Assembly (NCBI GenBank): GCA_027625915.1
Contig: JANTQA010000047.1
Location: 8,928,001 to 8,992,000 of the forward strand
Source of the DNA: Anaeramoeba flamelloides
Lineage: Eukaryota > Metamonada > Anaeramoebidae
DNA length: 64,000 nt
Direction of reading: 5' to 3'
Shown here: positions 11,755 through 22,707 of the stretch, piece after piece
Layout of the letters: each line of letters starts with the position of its first letter
How positions within the stretch are numbered: the first letter of the stretch is position 1
Notes under the pieces: model-generated
The model's database searches: none
Seen by the model: the letters and a program-made list of their open reading frames with translations, nothing else
Told to the model about the DNA's origin: nothing
Program-made: the position numbers and the translations under genes

Positions 11755-12622
11755 ACCATTGGTAAAAAAATTTGGGTCATTAAAAAAAATTGGGTCAGTC
11801 AAAAATTTGTTTTCGTTTTTTAAATAGTAAATATTAGCAAAATGATTTTTGATCAAAGTAAAATTTTATGAACAAATCTTACATTTAAGAAAAACCTAAG
11901 TCACTATCAATAATAATTTTCAAAGGCAAACTTAAATTGTTGCATTTTAACCTTTTAGAATTACTGTGGAACTCTAAAAAACAAAAATTTATTTTTAATT
12001 GTCAACTTTACCAAAAATAAGAGAAATATTTAATAGGAAATATTAAAATCTATTAATTCAATAAGATATTTATCATTGTTAATGAATGCAAATTTATCAC
12101 GGTTAATCTTAAATAACCTTTTAAATCAAATTGAATTATAAAATCTTCCAATGAAAGATGTTTTTTCGAAAGAGGTTGTTTTCCACTAATGTTTTACAAT
12201 CAAAACTTCAAAATACCGAAATATCAAGATTTCAGAAACCATTTAAATTCTTAAAATCCCCTTAGACAAACCTTAATTTAAAACGGTTATTAATTTTTGG
12301 TCTTCCCAAACAATGATTAACTTGATCTTGGAATGTAATCTAATAAAAAAAATCAACATTTTTAGTAAAGTTTACAATTAAAAATAAATTTTTGTTTTTT
12401 AGAGTTCCATAGTAATTCTATAAGCACAAAATGCAACGAAATAATTTTGCCTTTGAAAATTATTATTGATAGTGACTTTGGTGTTTCTTAAATGTAAGAT
12501 TTGTTCATAAAATTTTACTTTGATCAAAAACCATTTTGCTAATATTTACTATTTAAAAAACGAAAACAAATTTTTGACTGACCCAATTTTTTTTAATGAC
12601 CCAAATTTTTTTCACAATGGTA
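11755..12622. mobile_element. fold-back element with ~260 bp inverted arms
   Basis: The left arm, from ACCATTGGTAAAAAAATT, is matched by an inverted right arm ending AATTTTTTTCACAATGGT. The match runs through GGGTCATT, GGGTCAGTC, TTGATCAAAG and on to GGAACTCTAAAAAACAAAAA, about 260 bp with few differences. The ~300 bp middle has no coding frame. It sits almost end to end with the family I copy before it. Confidence 0.75.
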
Positions 12623-13089
12623 ATAAGATAAAGAGATTTTTATAGATTTTCAACGAAATTGAGAAGAAGTATTTGATTCAAAAGAAGGGTAAAAAATGTA
12701 TTTATAAATAATTTACAAATATGTTTAGTTATCTAATTGTTAGTTTTGGTTCTTAAAATTGAATTGAACTGTATTTTCAAGTTTTTCAAGCAAAAGGTAG
12801 ATTTCTTCTCTAATCTTCAAAGCAGTTGCCAACATATGATTTTCATAGGAATCTGAGGAACTCTAAAACAGAATTCTTATATTGAATCCAAATTTGAGTG
12901 AAAACTCATCATTTGAAAGAACGATGAATTTTAAAAGCGATTATAAAAGAAATGAAAAAATAATTTAGAAAATATTGTATAAATATGGTTCAAAATAACG
13001 GTACTTTGGCACTTCTTTGAATTTTATTCTTCAAAAGTAAGTTTAGTCTCAATTTTCAATTTCAAAATTTGAAAATCGGTTAATTTTTA
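12623..13089. other. AT-rich spacer
   Basis: Nothing recognisable. Confidence 0.4.
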
Positions 13090-13287
13090 CAGTCAGTTTC
13101 ACTTTTAAGGCACAAACTTTCAACGAAATTTAAGGCACAATAAAAATCTCGAATTAAGGCACAAAATTTTGTATTCTCGTAAAATAAATTGCAAAAATTA
13201 AAAATTCCAAATTTTGTGCCTTAATTTGAGATTTTTTTGTACCTTAAATTTGGTTGAAAGTTTGTGCCTTAAAAGTGAAACTGGCTG
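13090..13287. mobile_element. MITE family A copy 1
   Basis: About 198 bp, nearly a perfect palindrome. The ends CAGTCAGTTTCACTTTTAAG and its complement are flanked by TA on both sides. It reads on through GGCACAAACTTTCAACG in both arms with a short A/T-rich loop. The TA flanks and CAGT end indicate Tc1/mariner-type mobilisation; there is no coding capacity. Confidence 0.85.
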
Positions 13288-13436
13288 TAATCTGATTTTA
13301 AAACCATATATTTAATTTTTGTAATCAAGAGTGAAGCAATAAAACTAGAATATTAAGCTTTTAAACCGAAAATTTTCATAATATTTGATTTGTTCACAAA
13401 AATATTAAGATTTTAAAGCAAAAATAAAATTATTTA

Positions 13437-13633
13437 CAGTCAGTTTCACTTTTAAGGCACAAACTTTCAACGAAATTTAAGGCACAAAAAAATCTCAAAT
13501 TTATGCACAATTTTTTAGAATTTTAATTTTCACAAATTATTTTACTAGAATTTGAAATCATGTGCCTTAATTTGAGATTTTTCTGTGTCTTAAATTTCGT
13601 AGAAAGTTTGTGCCTTAAAAGTGAAACTGACTG
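13437..13633. mobile_element. MITE family A copy 2
   Basis: Same arms and TA flanks as copy 1. Copy 3 begins only five bases after it ends, so the two palindromes stand head to tail. Confidence 0.85.
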
Positions 13634-13638
13634 TATTA

Positions 13639-13832
13639 CAGCCAGTTTCACTTTTAAGGCACAAACTTTCAACGAAATTTAAGACACAGAAAAATCCCAA
13701 ATTAAGGCACAAAATTTGGAATTTTTTTTTACAATTTATTTTACTAGAAACTGAATTTTGCACTTTAATTTGAAATTTTAATTGTGCCTTAAATTTCGTT
13801 GAAAGTTTGTGCCTTAAAAGTGAAACTGACTG
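13639..13832. mobile_element. MITE family A copy 3
   Basis: Left end CAGCCAGTTTCAC, right end GTGAAACTGACTG, TA on each side. It adjoins copy 2. Confidence 0.85.
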
Positions 13833-14308
13833 TAATATAATTGAGATCTACGAAGAGTTAATGTTCCAATGAGGAATTTTTTTCAATTTTATCTTTAAAA
13901 AATAGGTTGAAATGCCAATCAGCAAAAATATCTTTAAAATCACTTCTTTGACAATAACCAAATTCAATCCCATACTTTTAATCTTACATAATTCGAATAT
14001 TTACCAGAATTTTGTTTGTATTTCTCAGTTAACGTTAACCTTGGTTGTTGATTAATATTTTGAATGATTATTAATTTTACAATTCCAATTCCCAATCAAT
14101 TCTAATAATTCAAAAACAGTAAAAAAAAAAAAAACGATAAAAACAATCACACAATACAATAACTCAGCGAATAATCAACACTGAATGTAATTGGGGATTT
14201 ATTTTTAATTTTTGAGTAAATAATTCTGTACTGATTAATTAGAGGATCTTGAAACTTTAAAAATGTGGACCAAATCAATCTCATTTGCAATTTTTTGATT
14301 TAGCTTTA

Positions 14309-14505
14309 CAGTCAGTTTCACTTTTAAGGCACAAACTTTCAACGAAATTTAAGGCACACAAAAAATCTCAAATTAAGGCACAAAATTCAAAGTCTAGTAA
14401 AAATAAATTGTAAAAAATGAAATTTCAAATTTTGTGCCTTAATTTGAGATTTTTTTGTGCCTTAAATTTCGTTGAAAGTTTGTGCCTTAAAAGTGAAACT
14501 GACTG
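14309..14505. mobile_element. MITE family A copy 4
   Basis: Complete, TA-flanked, about 197 bp, with arms matching the other copies at nearly every position. Confidence 0.85.
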
Positions 14506-14589
14506 TAATCAAAATAAAAATATTATTATTTTTTATCTTTTTTAACTTTTGGTAAATTTCCCTTTTTAAGTTGTTTAGGTTCCTTCTCT

Positions 14590-14840
14590 TTTTGTTTTTA
14601 TTAGGTGTTTGGGGAGTGCAAAAGCCAGAAAAAATCATTATCAGAATTGGTGTACCTGGTTGTAACTAAGCTAACCAAACTTGTTAATGACCAGATCTAA
14701 AACGAATTGAGCTGGACTTATGCAACTGTAGAGAACTGAATCCAACGAATACGATCTGGAGTCAACCAAAGTGAACCGAATTGGACTTTCCGTACAATCT
14801 GTCGAGCCGTTACCTGGACTGGGTTTTTGCTGTTGAGTCG
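14590..14840. other. GC-richer island of unknown nature
   Basis: Over about 200 bp the base composition is close to balanced. Short loosely repeated words (GAACTGAATCCAACGAAT, GTGAACCGAATTGG, GTCGAGCCGTTACC) suggest decayed tandem repeats. The minus-strand frame here (14671-14943) gives no recognisable domain. It could be a decayed exon, a repeat-derived fragment or an unannotated RNA. Confidence 0.35.
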
Positions 14841-15192
14841 ATATCTTATACTTGGATTTTATGAAAACAAGATTTGGGAAACTTGCAAAAATTTTTTTTT
14901 TTAAAAAAAGCAACTCAAAAAAAAAAAAAGAAAAAAAAAGCAACGCAATTTTGAATAACCAAATCTAATTCTTAGAATTTTAGCAATTTATAGATTCAAA
15001 CCATCCATAAAGTTCTAAATAACTTAATTAAGTAACCTATTCTCAGATAGGACGTTTTTGTAAACGAAAAAACACAAAAAAACCAGGTTGTCACACGTTG
15101 CGACCACGTTGATTAATGAGTTTTTTTCGAAAAAAACGCGTTTTAGTTCAAAATTTTTTTGAAACAAATGAGGATATTTTCCTTTTAACACA

Positions 15193-15557
15193 AGTGTGAA
15201 TATGAATGTTGTAAAAAATAGAGTTTTTTTGATTTTCTCAAAAAATTGTGATTTTCACACAGTTACCAAAGTTTTGATTATGGATATATCTATATAGGGT
15301 TAAAATTTTAAGTTAATAATGATTCTAAATCAAAAACCACCTCGAAATTACAGATGTTTTGTTTTGAAAACCAAATTTTTTTTGGAAACAAAACATCTGT
15401 AATTTCGAGGCGGTTTTTGGTCTAAAATACTTTTTTGCTTATTTATATAATCTCATTTCTAAATCTCTATTTCCTAAACTTTGGTAACAGTGTGAAACTC
15501 ACAATTTTTTGAGAAAATCAAAAAAACTCTATTTTTTACAACATTAATATTCACACT
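15193..15557. mobile_element. 365 bp palindromic MITE (family N)
   Basis: The ends AGTGTGAATATGAATG and CATTAATATTCACACT are inverted. The arms pair through GTTGTAAAAAATAGAG to a central hairpin around ACAGATGTTTTG/CAAAACATCTGT. Inserted in the outer family I copy. Confidence 0.7.
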
Positions 15558-15833
15558 AGAGAACCGGAAAATCTGAAAATCTGAAAATCGGAAAATCTGA
15601 AGAAAAAAACCAGTTTTTACAGAAAACGTTTTTATTTAAAATTAAATTATTTATTTATTTTTCAATTAGAAATAATACAGTCAGTTTCACTTTTAAGGCA
15701 CAAACTTTCAACGAAATTTACGGCACAAACAAAATCTCAAATTAAAGCACAAAATTCAAATTCTTTTTAAAAATAAATTGTTAAAAAAAAAAAATTCCAA
15801 ATTTTGTACCTTAATTTGAGATTTTTATTATGT

Positions 15834-17569
15834 ACAGGTAGGACGAAATACCGTTTAAACAAGTTAAATTCAACGGAAATTCGCGTTTTTCCGTTTGTTT
15901 GGGAGTTTTTTCGTTTAAAACTCGTTGAAAGCGTTTTATTTTGGATTTTTTAAACGCAAAAAAATCAAAAAGAGTTTTTGCGTTTAAATCTTTTGAAAAG
16001 AATAAACGCTTTAAACGTTGACAGTTGAGAGAAAAATGTTGGACACAGAAAAATATGTGGACACCATTTAAAATTGGGAACATTAGTAAAATTGAAAATC
16101 AAATCCAATTGATAACTTAGTGAATTTTATATAAATCCAGGTTTAAATGTCTTAAAAGTTCATTAATCTGTGGTGTGTGTAGAATACTCATTTGATTGGT
16201 TGAAAACTAAAGTAGATCATGCTATTTTAACAAAAATCCAAGTTTTAGTAAAGTTTTCTATTAATTCTGAAAATGTTCATTTTTAAACTTGCTTTAGATT
16301 ATAAGAGATAAGGTTTTGAAATGGTAGAATTACTTTAATCATTATTCTAATAAGTAGATTATTGATATTTAATTTAGTTATTTCACGAACGATTGGAATT
16401 AAAAATCATTTTCAGTAATGTTCCCAATTAAAATTGCTGTCCAATTATTTTTCTCTTTTCAACATTTTTCTTTCAACAGCGATATGAAAAAAAAGAATAA
16501 ATTTTCACTTTTTAACCAATAACAAATTTGATCAGATCACATTTTTTTGTATTGGAAAAAACACCACCTTTTCCCAATCATAGTTTTTATTGATCACTAA
16601 AAAAAGCTCTTCAAATTTTGAAATTATTTACTTATAAAATTATTTTTTTTCAAAATTTCAAATATGGAGAATGTGATCACTAATTTTTTTATGAGATGTT
16701 TCTATTTCATTTTATGAACAAGATAATTCAATTTCAAAAATATTTTTTTTTGTTAATTGATTTTGAGTTATAAAATTTTTTTTCAATTCACATTATCACC
16801 AGCCTTTATTTCTTAAAAGTTATTTTATTAAAGAATTAATTGCCTTTTGTTAAAAAAAATCATTCATTTTTTCTAATTAATTTTTTAACAAAATTGTTTT
16901 TAATTAAGATTTTGATTAATTTATTAACCAAAAACACTGGTTAAGAAACGAAAAAAAAAAAAGGTTTTTTTGTCTCGTTGCCAAAACAAATTCAAAGGTA
17001 CTTCACTTAAGTAATAATTTCAATCCTCTTTTACATTTTTTTAAAAGAATTAAAAGTTATTTCTTTAGAAAATACACTCGTTCTATCATACAATTTAAGA
17101 CTTCTACCTGACTAGAGAAAAGAAATTAACCAACGGTGTGAAAATATCAACTCAATTCATGAAGGCAGTTTAATTGAAGAATATGATAAGTTTTTTTTTT
17201 TTAACAGAATATTATCTATTTTTTTGTTTTTGATTTTGTTTTTTTGTGATCGATCAAGAAATTTTTTCTTGAAAAGTATTTATTATAACAAAATAAATTT
17301 TAATTAAAAATTTTAGAATTATTTCTTATTTTTGGTCACAGGCTAAACCAATTTAATAAAATAAAAGATTCATTATTTTAAATGTTATTTTTAATTTATT
17401 TCATTTTTTTTTTCAGTGTGAATAATTCAAGATTTTAGAGTATTAAGATAAAAAAAGAAATCCTGAAAATTAAACGCGAATTTTTGGAAAAATATTTAGT
17501 CTACGCCGTCGCAATGCGTGGAATTGGCGGTTTTTTTTTGTTTTTCCGTTTAAAAAATGTCCTACCTGT
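15834..17569. mobile_element. DNA transposon family I, inner copy
   Basis: Perfect 11 bp ends ACAGGTAGGAC and GTCCTACCTGT. The left arm has CGTTTAAACAAG and the right arm carries GCCGTCGCAATGCGTGG. Removing the family C insertion (16022-16479) leaves about 1.28 kb, the same as copy 1. No transposase frame. The GT on either side of the insertion may be a 2 bp target duplication. Confidence 0.75.
16022..16479. mobile_element. MITE family C copy 1
   Basis: Left CAGTTGAGAGAAAAATGTTG, right CTTTCAACAG. The interior begins GGGAACATTAGTAAAATTG and ends GTAATGTTCCCAATT, as in the copy at 27835-28269. About 458 bp, no coding capacity. Confidence 0.75.
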
Positions 17570-17641
17570 GTGCCTTAAATTTCGTTGAAAGTTTGTACCT
17601 TTAAAGTGAAACTGACTGTAACGCAATTACGTCCTACCTGT

Positions 17642-18689
17642 GAATATATTTTATTTTGGGATTTATCAGTCATCTTTTAAATAATTTTTACCTCTAATAC
17701 CAAACAAACCCAATTAACAAACAACACAATAACTTAACCAATCCTCCAACACAGATTAAATGACCCAATCATATTTAATTAATCTCTATTAATAAAAATA
17801 ATTCCAAAAAATGATTTAGAATTAGTTTAAATTGTTTAAAGGTATTTAAGGGAGTAGTCACGGTAAAGGAAAAATTTTCACTTTAAACATTTTCCAAAGA
17901 AGATCAGAAAATAACATTTTTTTGCTTTTGTTATATCTCATTGATTGTTATTATTTAAAGTACTCCATTCATTAGATTTTTTAAATTTTAATTCAAAGAC
18001 TCATAGAAATTGTCACAATAGAATGCTGGGTTGAATTGTAAAAAATAGTGTTTCTAATGTTGAATGACTTATCTTTTATCCTTATCTCAACATTCTATTT
18101 TGGCATTTAATATTTTCTTTTTTTTGTTTTTTCATCATTTTTTAATTTTTTTAATCATTACAACAAAAAGCAATAATAAATATTTTAATATCAGTGACAT
18201 TTGGGATAAATGGATTTTGTTTACAATGAACAACAACATTACAATTGGGAGAACCATGAAAGGAAATACAAATATGACTTTAATAGCTAGAATGATTCCC
18301 AAAAATAATAATTATACCAAAAACATATCTGGTTAGGGCTTTAAACACTTGGATTTGGAGAAATTGGAGAAGTGAATGTGATTATATGTTATCAAAATTT
18401 AAACCAAAAAATAGCTCTAAGTTTTATTTTAAGAATCCAAAATTATCTTCTCGATAAAAAAACTATTAAAAAAAAATCGAACCAATTTTATCAATTCTTT
18501 TGTTTTTTTTATTGTTCAACTTTCCTAAAAAAAAATATCAAATAATTTTTTTTATATAAAAAAATTTTTAGAGAATCTATGATCATATGCCACGAAATAA
18601 AATACTCTTTTCTCACCCCTCTCAATTTTTCATCATGTCTTATAGTGTAGTTAACCCCTTAACTTCAATTTCAAAAATGCAAATTTTTT
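17642..18689. other. AT-rich stretch with a lone TTAAGGG-type end
   Basis: At 17845 the sequence TTTAAGGGAGTAGTC matches the right-hand end of family J. A possible partner (TAGTTAACCCCTTAAC) lies near 18648, which would give an ~810 bp element. The plus-strand frame at 18064-18336 shows no domain. Confidence 0.3.
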
Positions 18690-19025
18690 TTGTTTAATAC
18701 ACAAAACGGATCTTAAAACAGAAAAAATCAAGAAGAGAACTATTTTGAGAAACAAAAAAGAAATTGAAGAAATTGTAAAAGGAATCAAAGTTCGGTGCTT
18801 TTCAACATTTATTTTGCAAAGGTCTTTGCATTTTTTCATGGGGCAAAGATCGTTTATTCCAAAATTCCAAATGCTGATCTTATTAAATCAAATTTAGAAA
18901 CAAATTGCAAAATTATTAGAGCTAAGGAGGCTGTGTTATGTGAACAAAACATATTTTTAGTCATTTGCGATACAAAACCCCAAGAAAATTCCCAAAATAA
19001 TGAACAAAGGCCTCGTCAAATTTGA
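18690..19025 (+). pseudogene. decayed coding-like fragment, family unknown
   Basis: Two successive frames look protein-like rather than random. The first has a charged helix (KKRTILRNKKEIEEIVKGIK), the second reads IPNADLIKSNLE, IIRAKEAVLCEQNIFLVICD and ends at a TGA after a polar tail. Base composition is less AT-rich than around it. They do not form one continuous frame, no start or splice site is clear, and I do not recognise a family. It may be a decayed gene or exons of an unseen one. Confidence 0.25.
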
Positions 19026-19892
19026 TCGAATTTCTGGGATGGTTAACGAATACTAATTATACTGTAGAAAAAATAAAATTAAATTTAAACTATTGAAATT
19101 AGGCATAATGATTTTGATGACAATATTTCAAGATTTTTACTTGAGTCAGTTGCATTTTAGTTGATGCCAAAGAAATAAAAATCGAATCAGAAATAATCAA
19201 ACGAAAGATCAATAATACAATAAACCAATTTGAATTGTTATTTCACGGGTTTAAAATTAAAAGCTTGAAAAAAAAAAATAATATAATGTTTTCGATCTGT
19301 TTTATCAAATTCTCAGTAATTCCTTATTTTATTGCTTTGATGTGATAGGAATATAACCACAATTTTAATAGGTGTAAATTTCCAGGGTGTACATGAATAA
19401 TTCTTGCCATTTACACCCCTTAGGGAATCGCGTATATCACAGACCCGTACAACCCCCCTTATCACATACCCCTACATTCCACCACAAAGGTCAACCTTTT
19501 ATCAAACTTGTATGACAATTTTGTTTATTCTAGAATGTTTTGACTATATCTAATATCATAAAACAATATAATATACTATAAATTGAAAAAAAAAACCCTT
19601 GAAATAAAAATAATAACAATCTATTTATTTATCTATTCGTTCGCCTATTTCTAACTTTCTTGACAAACATGTCTAATTTTTTTTTGTTTCTGCTTGTTAT
19701 TTTTTAAAATATAATATTTTTATTATATATGAAAATTTGGTTATTCAGAGTTAGAATTTGGAAATTTTGAAGTGAAAAAAAAATTATTTGAAAACTTTAA
19801 TAAATGTTTGATATATTTGAAATAAAAAAATGAATCTTTTTTGATAATTTTTTTTTAAAAAACCCGGATTTATACCATTGGGACTTATTTTA
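19026..19892. other. spacer with a GC-richer patch
   Basis: The patch at about 19370-19495 is C-rich (GACCCGTACAACCCCCC) and includes GGTGTAAATTTCC opposite CCATTTACACCCC, an imperfect inverted repeat. The remainder is plain AT-rich sequence. Confidence 0.35.
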
Positions 19893-20089
19893 CAATCAGT
19901 TTCACTTTTAAGGCACAAACTTTCAACGAAATTTAAGGTACAATAAAAATCTCAAATTAAGGCACAAAATTTGGAATTTTTTTTTTACAATTTATTTTTA
20001 CTAGAAGTTGAATTTTGTGCTTTAATTCGAGATTTTTATTGTGCCTTAAATTTCGTTGAAAGTTTGTGCCTTAAAAGTGAAACTGACTG
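19893..20089. mobile_element. MITE family A copy 6
   Basis: Complete palindrome, TA on both sides. The left end has one change (CAATCAGTTTCAC). Confidence 0.85.
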
Positions 20090-20183
20090 TATGATTTTTT
20101 TTAAATCTAAAACACTACTTTTCTTTTTTATATTTTAAAAGTCCAAAATTATTTTTTGTATCAAGATTAGATAAAAGTTGAGA

Positions 20184-21310
20184 AAAAGGGATCAATATTC
20201 TACAGCAACAAGGTAAAATTTTAAAATATTTTATTGTTCATATTCTCTACTTACAAATTTTGTATATGCCAAATTTCAAAAAATAATGATTGACTAAGAA
20301 ACCCAAAAAAGAATATTTGTTTAGTAAGATCAATTTTTTTTTTCATTTTTTCTACAAAAGAAAACATTTAATTCATTTTATTCTCACATTAGAAAATTTT
20401 TTTATCTCCTTTATTGTAATTTCGATCCTTATTATAAAATAAAAAGTTTTTTTTACCAGTAGTATGAATATAAAGATTTCTTTTCCTTATTAGAGATAAT
20501 CCTTTTGGTTAATGAAACAAAAAAAAATGATATAGTCGACATATTGAAGAATAATTGTATTTTTTTAAGAAAAATAGTTATAATAATTAAAATTTTAAGA
20601 TCCATTTAAAAATTTTACCCAGAAATTTTGTTTTTGTCTTTAGATAAAATTTATTTTTAACAAAATAAAATTTTCTTGAAGATATTTGGGAATATTGAAA
20701 TTTTATCCTCAAAATTCCAAATCTTTTTTTTTTTTTTTGACAAAAATGATTTGAATTGTTTTAAAGATTTATGGTGAATAATACTAAACAATTTGTTCAA
20801 AAAATGTTTCAAAATTAAAAATCATTTTGCAATTTTTTGAAAACAACTTTTATAAAACCTTTAAGGAAAAATTTTTTTTTACTTAATAGATCTGAATTTA
20901 ATTGGGATCGTTTATGTTAAACTTTTATCAAATACTCATTTCTTTAATCATATACACTCCAGTTAGTTTGATTGGCCAAGATTTGAATTGAAATATTAAT
21001 CATTACAAAGAATAACACAATAAATAATTTTTCCGTTCAGAATCAATACTTTCCAAACCTAAAACGAAAAATATGTAAAATATTTACAATAATTAACTTA
21101 ATTGTTAATTAAAATAATATGTCACTTTTTTTGGTTTGATATTGGAAATATGCAAATTTTGGATTTCAAAAAAGAGACTAAAATTAATAAATTGTTTAGA
21201 ATGAGTTAACTCATCCTTTTCATAAGTTGAAACACAAATTACAAAAAAAACGATTTTCATAGATCTCAACAAAGATTTCATTTTATTTTTAAAAAAACTA
21301 CTCCCTTCAA
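20184..21310. mobile_element. family J element, copy 1 (~1.1 kb)
   Basis: Matches the copy at 42288-43419 along most of its length, for example CAACAAGGTAAAATTTTAAA near 20205, TTTCTCTACTTACAAATTTTG-like sequence near 20240 and ACTACTCCCTT at the right end. Ends are eroded here. No coding frame. Confidence 0.7.
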
Positions 21311-21852
21311 TTCATTTTTTAACATTAATAGAAAGATTTTTTTGATAATTTTTTCAAGAGCACATAAAATCAAAATTAAAAACAAACTGTTTGGCCCCAG
21401 ATCATAATCCAGTTTTACTAAAAAACTCTGGACGTGACAATTCCCTTAATTTGAAAAATTGAAATAAAAGACAAATCTAAGGTTTCTAATTGAATTTTTT
21501 ACACTAATTATTTTCAAAACCTTCCACTTTCAATACTATTACCTTTTTCCTTTCTTTCATACAACCAAACTCTAAATTGTAAATTCTAAGATTTCCCTTT
21601 CTTTGAAATATCTAAGTTTTCATTTTTTTTGAAATAACGTGTTTATTTTTTCAAAAGTTACTCGAAGCAAAAAAGAAAAAAAAAAACTTCTTTTTGATCT
21701 TCTCATTTTAATTCTTCTTAAAATATAACTCTGGATTTAAAACTGAACAAACAACTCAAATTTCTTATCTTTCCAAAAACAATTAAACTTTTACTCAAAA
21801 CAAAAACAAAAAAGAAAAAGAAAAAGTAAAACTTATCAAATCTCTCAAAGCA
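21311..21852. other. upstream region of RPC8
   Basis: AT-rich with C-rich short runs near 21530-21600 and an A-rich stretch just before the ATG. No recognisable core promoter motif. Confidence 0.35.
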
Positions 21853-22707
21853 ATGTTTTTCTTGTATTTAATAACTGACACTGCAACAGTGCCACCTACG
21901 AATTTTTCCAAAAATATTGACAAGATCCTGAAGGTGTACTTTAATAGGAAATACTCCAACAAGGTTGTCATCAATGTCGGTTTGGTACTCTTTGTATCTG
22001 AAATAGTCAAAATTGGTAAAGCATTTGTTCATGTTGGTGACGGATCTGCGCACATTAACACACAATTCCGCGTGGTAGTTTTTAGACCCTACTCTGATGA
22101 GATTATTGAAGGAGAAATTCTTGACTGTGACCCACTAAAGGGGGTTCAAATCTCGTGTAAATTTTTCCAAGACATTTACATCCCCCCAAAAGCCCTCAAA
22201 AAGGGAACCAAATTCGACGAAACAGAGTCCCTGTGGGTTTGGCATTTTGTACCAAAGGATCCCGAAGACGTAGAACTGGACCCTATTGGTGGATCCAAAT
22301 CAGATGATGATGAAGACGATGAGAATAATAGCGAGAATGATGAAAGCAATCAAGAAACACATTTACTGTACATGGAGATTGGAAGGAAAATTAGATTCAG
22401 GGTCAATTCTATCAAATTTAAAGAAGATTTGTCTGAAGAAAAATTAATTAAACCAATTATTGAAAACAATACACAGCAAAACAAACAGAATTCGTCGATA
22501 TCCATTGAAAATGAAAATGAAAAGGAAAATGAAAAAGAAAAAGAACAAAACTCATTAATTAGAGATCCTTATCCAAAGGTTCCATTAATTGTTTTTGGTT
22601 CAGTGAAAGAAGACGGTTTAGGTTTGGTAGAGTGGTGGGCTGATCCCGATGAAGACGAATTATTAGATGAAGAAAACCAAGATAATGATGAAAATGAAGA
22701 AAATTAA
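21853..22707 (+). CDS. RNA polymerase III subunit RPC8 (Rpc25/POLR3H)
   Basis: Nuclear RNA polymerase III stalk subunit, partner of RPC9 (C17), needed for initiation on tRNA and 5S genes. The 284-residue intronless frame starts at ATG and follows the family from the first residue. The N-terminal SHS2/Rpb7-N domain spans about 8-64 (TVPP, NKVVINVGL, VHVGDGSAH). The C-terminal OB domain (Rbc25) follows (FRVVVFRPYSDEII, GVQISCKFFQDIYIPP, FDETESLWVW, IGRKIRFRV), ending with the signature GLGLVEWW. It is longer than animal RPC8 (about 204 residues). The differences are an acidic Asp/Glu/Asn/Ser insert at about 150-168, a second polar Glu/Lys/Asn loop at about 205-232, and an acidic tail after the Trp pair. 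No break or intron is seen, so the gene looks functional. Confidence 0.95.
   Translation: MFFLYLITDTATVPPTNFSKNIDKILKVYFNRKYSNKVVINVGLVLFVSEIVKIGKAFVHVGDGSAHINTQFRVVVFRPYSDEIIEGEILDCDPLKGVQISCKFFQDIYIPPKALKKGTKFDETESLWVWHFVPKDPEDVELDPIGGSKSDDDEDDENNSENDESNQETHLLYMEIGRKIRFRVNSIKFKEDLSEEKLIKPIIENNTQQNKQNSSISIENENEKENEKEKEQNSLIRDPYPKVPLIVFGSVKEDGLGLVEWWADPDEDELLDEENQDNDENEEN

Larger units (their letters stand above)
15678..17618. mobile_element. MITE family A copy 5, split by a family I element
   Basis: The left part is 15678-15833 and the right part 17570-17618, with the usual ends and TA on both sides. A complete family I element (15834-17569) lies between them. Confidence 0.8.
15044..17641. 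mobile_element. DNA transposon family I, outer copy, riddled with insertions
   Basis: The left end CAGATAGGACGTTTTTG with the subterminal GTCACACGTTGCGACC block matches the copy at 10402. The matching right end ACGTCCTACCTGT closes at 17641. Nearly all sequence between is later insertion: a 365 bp palindrome (15193-15557), then MITE A copy 5 (15678-17618), which itself carries another family I element. Without insertions the outer copy is only about 290 bp, so it is internally deleted. Confidence 0.6.

Noticed and set aside
18064-18336. Plus-strand 90-codon frame
   Set aside because: A hydrophobic Phe/Leu run followed by Asn-rich sequence, with no recognisable domain; it may lie inside a TTAAGGG-ended element.
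22141-22160. GGTTCAAATC, similar to a tRNA B-box
   Set aside because: Lies within the RPC8 coding sequence with no cloverleaf around it. No tRNA or rRNA gene was recognised in the window.
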